Positions 38,801 to 49,424 of a DNA stretch of 64,000 bases are shown piece after piece; positions within the stretch are counted from its first letter, which is position 1; the number at the start of each line of letters is the position of its first letter. Under the pieces are notes generated by a model. That model was not told where the DNA came from. It worked only from the letters and a program-made list of their open reading frames with translations, and did no database searches. Origin of the DNA: Antedon bifida (taxonomy: Eukaryota > Echinodermata > Crinoidea > Comatulida > Antedonidae); the NCBI GenBank assembly GCA_963402885.1, contig OY727103.1:11868085-11932084 (forward strand). Reading direction: 5' to 3'. Position numbers and translations under genes: made by a program.

Positions 38801-41176
38801 AGATTAAAATTCTACAAAACGAAATAGAAATATTAAGAACTGCATGCAATGCTAAGGAAAGGTATGTTATAACATTCTGTATTCCTCAACTATTAAACAA
38901 TCTTATTGAAAGTGTGCCGCAGTAATTCATGTTGTTTGTATTCCTCAACTATTAAACAATCTTATTAAAAGTGTGCCGCAGTAATTCATGTTGTTTGTAT
39001 TCCTCAACTATTAAACAATCTTATTGAAAGTGTGCCACAGTAATTCATGTTGTTTGTATTCCTCAACTATTAAACAATCTTATTGAAAGTGTGCCGCAGT
39101 AATTCATGTTGTTTGTATTCCTCAACTATTAAACAATCTTATTGAAAGTGTGCCGCAGTAATTCATGTTGTTTGTATTCCTCAACTATTTAACAATCTTG
39201 TTGAAAGTGTGCCGCAGTAATTCATGTTTTTTGTATTCCTCAACTATTAAACAATCTTATTGAAAGTGTGCCGCAGTAATTCATGTTGTTTGTATTCCTC
39301 AACTATTAAACAATCTTATTGAAAGTGTGCCGCAGTAATTCATGTTGTTTGTATTCCTCAACTATTTAACAATCTTGTTGAAAGTGTGCCGCAGTAATTC
39401 ATGTTGTTTGTATTCCTCAACTATTAAACAATCTTATTGAAAGTGTGCCGCAGTCATTCATGTTGTTTGTATTCCTCAACTATTAAACAATCTTATTGAA
39501 AGTGTGCCACAGTAATTCATGTTGGTTTTTTTTATCAGACAATTCCAAAAGGCTAAACTAAAGCATGTTAATGCTGTTGTTATACGTGATCAATTGCGTA
39601 ATGATCTTGCGAAACATCAACGTATTGAAGAGGAAATGCGAGAGAAGCGTGAACAGCAAAGAATGGATATTGCAAAACTAAACTTGATGATAAACCAAGC
39701 AGAGGAACAGATGGTAAAGTTAAGGAAGCGATATGAGAATGCTGTCCAACATAGAAATGACAGGCAAGTGACCGCTAACTACGCTGACATTTACCAGTTT
39801 AGTAATTAATAAAATAGTCAATACTCATTTCAAATTTGCATATTTATTCAGAGGTGTCCAGTTGATTGAGCGCAATGAGGAAGTTTGTATCTTTTATGAG
39901 AAAGTTAATATCCAAGACGACATGATACGTAAAGGGGATGTTGAATTACAATCACGTGAGGAAGAGATACGGTTTCTAAAGATGCAGGTTGCTGAAGAGA
40001 ACAGGTCTATAAGCTTAGCTAGAAAGACACTGCCAAACAAGAGGGCATTGGATGGTGAGCTGGTCACACTACAAATACAGGTATATCACCTTATCATAGT
40101 TAATGACAAATATTTCCTTTTAAACGTCTAATGCATTAAGCATACTAAATGGATATACAATTTTAATAGTTGTCACAGTGTCAAGACCGTATGGCAGAAC
40201 TGGAGAAAAACCTAGAGAATCCTTATGACGAGAGTCGTGTCAGACTTTTGGAAGGAAAAGATATGCCACCTGGGGACCTCAACAAGAAGATTGAAGAGGT
40301 AATAATATAATTGGATTTTATCGATATTGAAGATGACATATAATAATAGTGTACATAATAGTAAAAATAATTGTGTTATTATAAGAAAGCTTGAATTTAT
40401 TTTATAGCTTGAAATTCGCTTAGCAGAGAAGGAAGAACACTTGCTTGAAAAAGATTTAATCTTTGATCAAGTTTGTAAGCTGTCAGAACGAGTAAATCAA
40501 AAGATGGACGCTGGAAAAACACACACACTTAATCTTGCAAAAGAGGTGAATACATTATTAATGGTATGTCTATGATAGTGCGCATATCCATGTTGATCTG
40601 GTTGATACTGAAATGTTCTTTTTTGCAGGTGAATGACTTTCAGGCTAAAATAAAAGGTGTCACTCGTAGGATGATGGCACGGGTATCAGAGCTGTCAATG
40701 ACTCAAGCAGAGTCTTTAAAACTCCAACAAGAAGTAAGAGATAAAGAAACAAGTCTTGAACAAGCTTACATCCGAATGCAACGTGGTGAAGCTCCAACAA
40801 ATGAAGCTGCTAAGGAATGGGAACGAATGATTAATGATGAAAACAGAAGGATTGAAGATAAACAAAATAGACAAGCTGTAAGTCAAATTATTATACATTC
40901 ACTAATTCCTGAGAAATTTAGGATAAGTTAATTACGGATACATTCACTAATGTCATTAATATATTTGATTAGATCCAAGAGGATGAAGAGCAGTATGTCC
41001 TTGCAGGAGGAGCAACTACAACTGCTGAACCACGACCAAATGCATATATCCCAGACGATGACCTGGAACTACCTGTACCACGACCTTACGGTGCTAGCGC
41101 CCCCTTCAAACCACAGGAGTCTGGCGCTAACATGAGACATATAAGAAAACCTATTATCAAACCAATAGAAATTTAG
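35844..41176 (+). CDS. CCDC146: Coiled-coil protein CCDC146 (MBO2-like)
   Basis: Centriole/flagellum-associated coiled-coil protein, related to Chlamydomonas MBO2 and needed for sperm flagella in mammals. Fourteen coding exons in phase give 943 residues (human about 955): 35844-35963, 36195-36277, 36401-36610, 36750-37058, 37150-37537, 37850-37972, 38105-38364, 38697-38861, 39539-39763, 39852-40080, 40170-40298, 40408-40545, 40629-40877, 40973-41176. It is almost entirely charged coiled coil. The C-terminus [13 protein letters not shown] and [14 protein letters not shown] is the family signature. The start was taken at the first Met after the acceptor at 35835. The exon ending at 39763 uses a GC donor (CAG then GCAAGT). 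Several introns hold minisatellites. Confidence 0.94.
36038..36085. repeat. Short intronic duplication in CCDC146
   Basis: TGTTATCAGAGACATGTCTG with GA occurs twice in tandem (about 22 bp) in CCDC146 coding intron 1. Confidence 0.8.
37513..37786 (+). repeat. 65-68-bp repeat copied from a CCDC146 exon end and donor, 4 copies
   Basis: Units at 37513, 37581, 37646 and 37714 each start with GAGGCCCAAGCTCATACTCA (coding EAQAHTQ) followed by the donor AGTGAGTT. The first is the real exon end at 37537; one copy has lost the donor GA. Confidence 0.93.
38020..38112 (+). repeat. About 65-bp duplication spanning a CCDC146 acceptor
   Basis: CTATAGAATTC, the acceptor and first bases of exon 38105-38364, occurs also at about 38040, each preceded by a similar ACTATTAAAC-AACATAACTC stretch. 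The upstream copy is a decoy acceptor. Confidence 0.7.
38366..38636. repeat. 21-bp tandem repeat, about 12 copies, abutting a CCDC146 donor
   Basis: Unit ATGTTCATTTATTGCAACACT begins within a few bases of the donor at 38365. The first unit (CATCATTTATTGCCGCAACACT region) merges into the donor-proximal sequence. Confidence 0.95.
38875..39522. repeat. 60-bp tandem repeat, about 11 copies, in CCDC146
   Basis: Unit begins TGTATTCCTCAACTATTAAA and contains GTGTGCCGCAGTAATTCATG. It fills the intron between exons 38697-38861 and 39539-39763 without including exon sequence. Confidence 0.95.
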
Positions 41177-41766
41177 ATAATTACGGTGGTTAATTAAATA
41201 TTTAAATGATATATTTGTGAATAGAATTGTAGTGTGCTTTTATTGCATGGGTAGATGATGTAGTGATTTTCAATTGCTCTTTATATTTATAAAGAATTTA
41301 AATTAATACTTAAAGCATCAACTTATTTTTAGGAATAAAGACAAACTGCTTCCAAATAGAGTTTTCAGTTCCATCAAAGTATATAATCTAATCCAAGATT
41401 TACATTTTTGGTCCATTAAAAAATACCAAAACCTGCTCTCAAATACCTCAATATTTCAAGTCTTTCTGTGAAGACAAATATTGTAGAACAGCTTCCAATA
41501 AATTATTCACTGTATTCAACTTGTTATAAACAATCTACTTCCAAATATGTTGCTATCTACAGTTAGTAAAACAGCTTCCAAATGAATAGGAGTTAATACA
41601 GTAGTTATTAAGTATCTGAATGTATGCTAAAGGTCACATTAATCTTCCTTTTTAGAAGGTGCGTCGTTTGGATTACAACTTCCTTGATGTAGAGGTGCAT
41701 AACAATAATATAATTTACTTAGTTTGTAGTTAAACGTTGGATAAATGAATTGTACAAAAATGTAAG

Positions 41767-41772
41767 AATAAA
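41767..41772 (+). terminator. Poly(A) signal candidate for CCDC146
   Basis: AATAAA (in GAATAAAGTAAC) lies 591 bp after the CCDC146 stop and 91 bp before the GSAP stop on the other strand. Another AATAAA is at about 41333. The two 3' UTRs may overlap. Confidence 0.45.
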
Positions 41773-41862
41773 GTAACCCGAACTATTTGCACATAATTTA
41801 TTTGTTAATATTTTATTTGTTAACATTGCACAATCATTTGTATTCTAATTACGGCTACCATT

Positions 41863-44800
41863 TTAAAATGTTACATCAGATAGATTATTTCCATACTTTT
41901 CCATTGTATTGAGTAAAGCTACTTTTTCAACTTTCCTTGGTTCCATCTGGAAGCAGCTCGGTTCGTTATCGAATCCATGATTCACTATCATCATCTTGGG
42001 ATCTGAAAATAATAAATAAAAAACAAGACATATATTTTATATTACGATATACTTACACGACATGGGAAAACATTGCAAATACCTTACCTTTCTCTCTTAG
42101 CAGTTTCATCAAAGTTCCTAGAGGTGGAAAGGCACCTGTTATGCTTTCATGTTCATCAGAGCCTGCATCTGTAATACACATTAATAATTGAATTAGTTTG
42201 ACTATCACATTAATAGTGTTCTTTCATTAGTAATATGGAAAGCCTCTTACATAAAGTACTACCACGATCAGGGTCCTGCTCCATTGCAGTCTCTCTATTT
42301 AGATAGAATGGATACTCTAAACAGCCTGAAAATTAAAACAATACATCAGTTAAAATATGTACAGTCTAGGCTGATTCACGGTGTGATATATACAGAGTAT
42401 TATCAGTTAAAATATGTACAGTCTAGGAGGCTGATTCACGGTGTGATATATACAGAGTAGTATCAGTTAAAATATGTACAGTCTAGGAGGCTGATTCACG
42501 GTGTGATATATACAGAGTAGTATCAGTTAAAATATGTACAGTCTAGGAGGCTGATTCACGGTGTGATATATACAGAGTAGTATCAGTTAAAATATGTACA
42601 GTCTAGGCTGATTCACGGTGTGATATATACAGAGTAGTATCAGTTAAAATATGTACAGTCTAGGAGGCTGATTCACGGTGTGATATATATACAGAGTAGT
42701 ATCAGTTAAAATATGTACAGTCTAGGAGGCTGATTCACGGTGTGACGTATACAGAGTAGTATCAGTTAAAATATGTACAGTCTAGGCTGATTCACGGTGT
42801 GATATATACAGAGTAGTATCAGTTAAAATATGTACAGTCTAGGCTGATTCACGGTGCGATATATACAGAGTAGTATTTAATTACAAATATAACAATGGGT
42901 ATGTTCTTACAATCATCTTTGAGTGCGTCCTCTACATACTGCTGGGCTAAATACTTCAAAGCAAGTGGATGCTTCCACTCTTCTATAACCTCCAATGCTT
43001 CCGTCTGCAAAATACACATAGTAACATGTTAGTGCTTTTATAACATACACAAGTCTTTATACTGTGTATTGTTTTGTATCTAACCTGTGGTAACTGAATC
43101 AAGATCTCATGCTTTTGTAAGGAATGCTCTTCGTCATCTGGAAGTTCAGCAAAGAATTTTCTCACAAATTCAGGGGTTAGTTGAAGAACTCCTCGCTCTA
43201 CATATTGCAGAAATGAAGAGTAACTTAGGCAACGATAGCCAAGACAAGTAAAGCACGTCTGAAATCCTGAAAAAAACATAAACAGAATCATATTACATTA
43301 TTCAGATAAAGTAATAACGATAAATTTGTTTAGAACTAGAACTACAACCCACCTGGAGGAAATGGAAAACAAATGCTGTCTGTTGCTAAGTAACATCGTT
43401 CTAGTAAGTTGTACAAATGTTTATCCTTTTCACTCACCGGATCTTGACTGAAAAATAACATTTCTTTGTTAATATCTCCATTTACAGAATGAAAACATTA
43501 GCTGCACATGAACAGAGTCATAGAAAGTGAATAATTAATTAAAGATGTATTGTCCCTTTAAACACAAAAAAATGAAGGTCAAAATATTCTATATTTAAAT
43601 TGGCCATATCAAAGTAATATTAAAGTTATTCACTTTAAGTCGAAAATTCGAGTCAAAAACAACAATTTTACGTAATTAAAAGCTAAATTAATTTGATTAC
43701 ATTTCGTCTGGAAAATCGTCGCGAGCGAAAGTAAACAAAGATTTCAAACCACGAGTATACATTATGCAATTAGGATTGTTTACAACTCTTCACGGTTGAG
43801 AAGGTGTTTTCACACAGATCGCGAGGAAGTTTTATGAGTATGCATACATAGTAGCCAAATAAGCGCGTTGCATTATGAGATATGTTTTGATCGAAAACTT
43901 TGACTGGAAGTCAAAGTTATTTTTTTAACTAAAAAACGTCTGTATTTCAGTTAAATGATTTTTTTTTCGACTAATTTTTGGTGAAAGTTAATAACTATTA
44001 TGATACTTCAAAATGACCCACTTTTTTTCGAAATCTTTTATTTTTTATTTTTTTGGAATTTGACAAAGGGACAATACATCTTTAACCAAGTAGCAATAGT
44101 AAAAGCTCACAAGTATAAAAACTTACAATGTAATATTAGCTGGTTCAAGTTGCTGACCTTTGACACCCACAGAATTGGAAACAATTTCCAGAAGTTGTTT
44201 TGCTTGTTTCATTTGGCATTCAATGTACTCTGCAGAAAGTGACCTCATTCTGACCTTTTTGCTATAGTCAGATAAGTGCAGATCAAAATGACGAGTCAAT
44301 TTATCAATCATCTACAAAGGACAAATAAACAAATAATACAACTGTACAAGGTGATGATAGTCAGTTTGAGATTTTGTATTATTACATGTAGTTGCCAAAG
44401 TGATCTTTACTTTCATGTTTTATATCTCTCTGAAAGAAATAAAAATGTAATAATCTTACCAGTTGCTGTAGTCTATTGGAGTCCTTGTCTACATGTAATT
44501 CTGATGCATAGAATACTGAGGTAGACGTTGTGTTCAATGTCGGTGACAGCACCTTCTTAGCTGACATCATCTTTAATTTAGCAGATCGCATAAATGATAC
44601 ACCCGTCCTCGATGATGTGTCGGTGAAAGAGTTGGATCGTTCAAGCTATATCAAATACAGGTCAGAAGTCAACTGGAGAAATACGTAGAATGTAAATGAT
44701 GTAAAATAATGCTTACCTCAGTGGTTGTAGTGGCATCATCTTGCATCAAGTCAGCATTTAATACACAGAATATAAATGATGTAAAATAATACTTACCTCA

Positions 44801-47800
44801 GTGGTTGTAGTGGCATCATCATGCATCAAGTCAGCTTTTAATACACAGAATATAAATGATGTAAAATAATGCTTACCTCAGTGGTTGTAGTGGCATCATT
44901 GTGCATCAAGTCAGCTTTTAATGAACTTGTGTTAAAACGTTGCTGCTTTTGACGTCCTTTATGTAATGCCTGTACCAACTGTTGAATGCTTTCCCAAACG
45001 CCAATATTTACTCCAACTTGACTCTGTCTACGCTCCTTCCTGTCCGCCTAAACATTAATCAATTATCATTAAACTGACAAAAATGAAGATATTAAATAAC
45101 ATTAAACATCAAATTACTATAAAAATTACCATGTAACATTCACATTTTACCTTGTAAAAGAATGCATCAAAGACAGCAGGAGCTTTAGTGTAGCTAAATC
45201 TGACTGTGATTCTCTTTCCATTATTCTAAATAAATTAACAATAATTTATGAATTGAAAAATTGAATTGATAAAACTGTATACATGTTAGTTTACAGCCTG
45301 TACTATCTGCATAGAGCCTACATTGGAAATACGTACATGCTCAATTTGACCACGTAGTGCCTCGGTTGATGTGAAAGGCAGATGTTTGAGGGCGTCCTTG
45401 TTCATACTACGTCGGACAGCATTAAATGTAGAGCCAATCAGATACTCTGAAAATAGTTGTGGTATGTATTGGCTGCTGATGTCGTCACAAACCAGCTTCA
45501 TAACCTGAGAAATGATCATTAAAACATTTTGTATGTTATTCTGTTAATCAGTCAAAATTAGTCAAAGCTGGATCTTTCATGTATAGATTGAGGTAATGTA
45601 AAATAGCTAGACGTTGAGACAGTCTTATGTCAACTTACCCTTTTAGTCAAAGCTGGATCCTTCATGTGTAGATTGAGGTAATGTAAAATAGCTAGACGTT
45701 GAGACAGTCTTGTATTTTCTTTGAATGTTTGTACCAAGCCCTCTTTACTGATGCTTACTTTGAATGCTTTACCAGATTGGTTATTGAACATACAATCACC
45801 TTGAAAATTACAAATTGAAAGACATTTTAGGATTTTTATCAGGAATGCCAATAATCAATAAATTTGTATTATTTTATAACAAAAAACAAAAAGCAAATTA
45901 AAAAAAACTTAGTGAGATGAGAAAATTGAGACAATACTATTGATGGGGCGCTGTATGATTGAGTTTATGCATACATAACACAAAATGATGACGTTATACT
46001 TACCATTTAAACTAGCAGTTCTTTCTCTAACAAAGTGTGTTAGATTGTGAGAGTCTGTTAGTCCATCCGCGATTGGATGGTTTGAAACTTTATTACCATG
46101 TAATGCAATATGAAGACATGGGTTGATTTCTGGACTAACATTGACTAAATGAGACAGCTGTCCAGGAGAATAAACAAGAATGTACCCATCTGTAAACAAA
46201 GAAACTTAGTAATATACAACTAAAAACATCATTTAATACCTATTCTCATCAATAAAATATATAACAATATAAAACAAATAAAATGTATAAAATAAAACAA
46301 TATAAAATAATCACCTAAAGATGAAAAGTAAAGTTGAGCGTTTTCTGCAATTGAACGAGCAATGTCAGGAATAGTGGCGTTGATAGTTAGCCCATGATGC
46401 ACAACCAATATGGTATACTTCATGTCAACTAGTTGCCTACCAACAGTCTTCTCATTGGACCTCATTAAACCTTGTGTTTTCCAATCATCATTATCCGTAT
46501 CATCTTCTGTACTTGACATGATATGTTGCTCATCTACAGATGATTCTGATCTTGCCTTCTCAATAGGATGTTGGTAACACACACAAAGGGAACCTCCAGA
46601 TTGATGTATAACTTCCATATTAAACTGCTTATCTGTTATTAAAACATATTAATGACACTCAAAAGGCAAAATGTACAAATGTTTACAAAGATCATTTAAT
46701 TCTTACTGTACCTGATACTGTTCTGCTTGGCCCACTAAATGTATATTCTTGTCTGAAATTGAACAAAATATTTTGAAACTACACTAGTTTATCAAACTCG
46801 TCAACATACAATGGTTTAACAGGATCGCCCTCTATGGTCGGAAAAAAGAAGTCGTCTCTTATTTACTTACTGTGAACATTCCGCAGGAATTGGCAAGTCC
46901 AATTTAATTTCAAACTAAAACAATAACAATAATAAAAATCATTGATCAAGATACAATAGATGACCGACTGCTCATGTGTGTTTTTTTATTGATAATAATA
47001 GAAATAAACCAGGCAAATAAAATTAAGCGAATATGTGTAAACAACATTCTTACCATCTTGGTGAAGTTATTGTTCTTATCATGATATTCGTAACATTTGA
47101 GAACTAGGTACGGTTGAACTTCTGCAGATTTGGAATATTTACGACAAACGAAGAACAATCTTTGACAAGAAAGGTCCCATTGCGACCAGTAAAAATGTTT
47201 CACTATCTCACAAATTGTAGGCTGGCTACTTATTACCTGAAGACAATAATAAAGTTTAATTACTAATTGCTACAATGACAAAAACGTGATACTAATCATC
47301 TAAATTAAATAATACTTAATAGGCTTACCACACCCATCTGGTCCACTCTTCCAAGTGGAATGTTATATAAAGCAATTGCTATTTGAAAAAAACAAATACA
47401 TTTTATTTAAAAATGATGTCATTCTAAACTAAGTCCTACATTTTCTACTTTGGCATCAGCATGTAATAGGTGTGTCAGTCTTAACCATGGAATATACATT
47501 ATATGTGCATTGTAGAAAATGCCTTTAATTTTAATTAATTGATTTCTTTCTTACATTCTTGGTGTAGGAACAGTATAAGTTTAGACTCTTTCATGAAAGG
47601 TGAATTGCTCCATAAAAACTGAACCTGTAGTTGATTTCGCCTCGAAATATTTAGGTCAAAAATTCGATTCTGAGGTTTTATTTCTGCAAGGTATGCACAG
47701 TACCGCTCTGAAAAAGTACATAAAAATATAGTAAAAAATACTTCCTGTAACTTGAAGTTTAGAAATAGCTAATTAGTGTGGTGGGGAAAGTATAGTTGGA

Positions 47801-49424
47801 ATTGCTGCATAAAATACTTAAAGCCCCCTTCCCTACGTTTTTTAGATCTAATTTAAGATCACAAACTATATTTAATGTAAAAATAATACTATATGGTCCT
47901 ATTGCGATAACTTTTTTCGTCTTTAAACGGTTAAAAATGTGAAAAATAAGTCGATTCTAATAATTATAGCGGCCCGCTATAAATCCCAAAATGCATTGCG
48001 CGCGGATTGATATTTTTATTTTTCACCTGTAATTCGCCCACTTTTCGATCGATCGTGAGGCCAAAACAAATGGAAGACTCCTAACTTTTCAGCGAAAATA
48101 CCGGGTTTTCCCCAATTTGTATCAACGGAGTCTGGCAAAAATAGAAAGACAATTAATGCAGCAACTATACAACGTCAGGCTAGGTATATAGCTAGTGTAC
48201 GATGTTCGTACGTTACCGATGTTTACCAGCTAGGCCTACAAAACTAAGCCTAGCTAGGCTAGGCCTAAGACCGTCCACGAGAGGTCGATCGCCGCGAGCT
48301 ACTTAGGTAGTGCATTGTTTCTCACTTTTTATCATAATTTACCATAAAACGTACATTTAAGACAAGGAATGACATGGTTTAATGTTTTTAAAGTGATATA
48401 TATGTATTATTTTCAAAAAAACGTCCAAAATTGCAGGGAAGGGGTCTTTAAATATGGCATTTAATATAAATAATGTTATACCACTTTTGAATGATGATTT
48501 TGCAACAGGAGGTGATCGCTTACTGTTTGTAGACTTCACCATTGCTACATATGCCAACACACTGTGACCTTTATTTACACTGCAACTCACTATGTTCAAC
48601 TGTTTATCATGCACAAACAATGTCTGTCAAAATTAAATAATAAATAAATAATCTTTCAAACATTTCATTTATTTGCTTCACAATAAAACAAAAAGAGTAG
48701 CCCAACTAAAGGCTCCTTTAAAAAAAAAAAAAGTAAACTTCAAAATATATGAATTGTTTTAAATTGTTGTTGTGTATGTAATTTATAAACATAAAATACT
48801 AACAGAATGAGTTTGATTGGAGGGCGTATAAATGCCGACATGAGTAACCAGACAGTTGACAGAGCTCAGATGTGAGACATCATCCCAAACGTATATCACT
48901 TCCATTTCCCTTTCTTGACCAACAACTTTAACACATATCTTATTTTCGGTGAAAGCTGAATACATTTTACAAAACAGTATAATTTTATAAAGTAAATATT
49001 ATAAATATAAATTATCGGTATTATAGCGGGTCATTCCTCCAAGTCTTGGACCAAGTAGTCAAGTAAAGTAACACTGAACTTCTTTTTAAAAAAGTACTTA
49101 TCAACAAATATTTTAATTTATATTATGGGCATATCATTTATAAAAAGGTATATGAATTTATGATCACAGGCAAAATTTATTTAGCGCCCTCTTGAATCTT
49201 AGGCAGCAAGTAGTAGGCCTAGATAGAATAGGCGGCGGCCGGGTAAAGTAAGCCAAGTCCCTAGCATTCGAGGTCCAATTTTTTAGTCTAGCTAGCTGCC
49301 TGAATATGTAACAAGGTGAAGGCTTGACTAACTTACAATGATTAGCATGATGTTCACGTCTTTGCTTTTTAACATAATTTAGAATATCCCTTTCTACATC
49401 AAAACAGCAAGTGAATTTTAGCAT
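41863..49424 (-). CDS. GSAP: Gamma-secretase-activating-protein-like (GSAP)
   Basis: Ortholog-like to vertebrate GSAP, reported to modulate gamma-secretase; its native role outside vertebrates is unknown. 22 exons in phase give 989 residues (human 854): 49424-49337, 48955-48804, 48623-48524, 47707-47555, 47378-47329, 47236-47054, 46914-46871, 46752-46712, 46632-46315, 46189-46004, 45799-45639, 45504-45295, 45225-45151, 45047-44877, 44645-44460, 44311-44127, 43447-43353, 43266-43085, 43004-42911, 42325-42251, 42168-42088, 42002-41863. Family matches: QFLWSNSP, FYWSQWDLSCQRLFF, GGSLCVCYQHP, CFPFPPGFQTCFTCLG. The N-terminal half looks like a beta-propeller and the C-terminal half is helical. The start at 49424 is the only ATG before the first coding stretch. 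The 45295 and 48524 ends have alternative donors. Acidic and Ser-rich insertions in exon 46632-46315 account for part of the extra length. Confidence 0.9.
42335..42875. repeat. 54-60-bp tandem repeat, about 9 copies, in GSAP
   Basis: Unit begins TCAGTTAAAATATGTACAGT and contains GCTGATTCACGGTGTGATAT; two length variants differ by GAG. It is intronic, between GSAP exons 43004-42911 and 42325-42251. Confidence 0.95.
43543..44081. mobile_element. TTAA-flanked MITE in a GSAP intron
   Basis: A 539-bp element bounded by TTAA on both sides (43539-43542 and 44082-44085). It has inverted ends AGATGTATTGTCCCTTT on the left and its reverse complement on the right. There is no coding capacity. TTAA duplication fits piggyBac or Kolobok type non-autonomous elements. 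Confidence 0.85.
44680..44935 (-). repeat. 80-bp repeat copied from a GSAP exon end and donor, 3 copies
   Basis: CTTACCTCAGTGGTTGTAGT and the following GGCATCAT occur at 44711, 44791 and 44871. The last is the real end of exon 45047-44877 (coding NDATTTTE) and its donor. Confidence 0.93.
45555..45722 (-). repeat. 85-bp duplication of a GSAP exon end
   Basis: GTCAAAGCTGGATC and the next 70 bases occur at 45561 and 45646. The second is coding (RLAILHYLNLHMKDPALT) at the end of exon 45799-45639; the first is its copy beyond the donor. Confidence 0.85.
47822..48447. mobile_element. TTAA-flanked MITE in a GSAP intron
   Basis: A 626-bp element between TTAA repeats (47818-47821 and 48448-48451). 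The ends are inverted: AGCCCCCTTCCCTACG on the left and AGACCCCTTCCCTGCA reading in from the right. It is similar in type to the element at 43543 but not in sequence. Confidence 0.78.
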
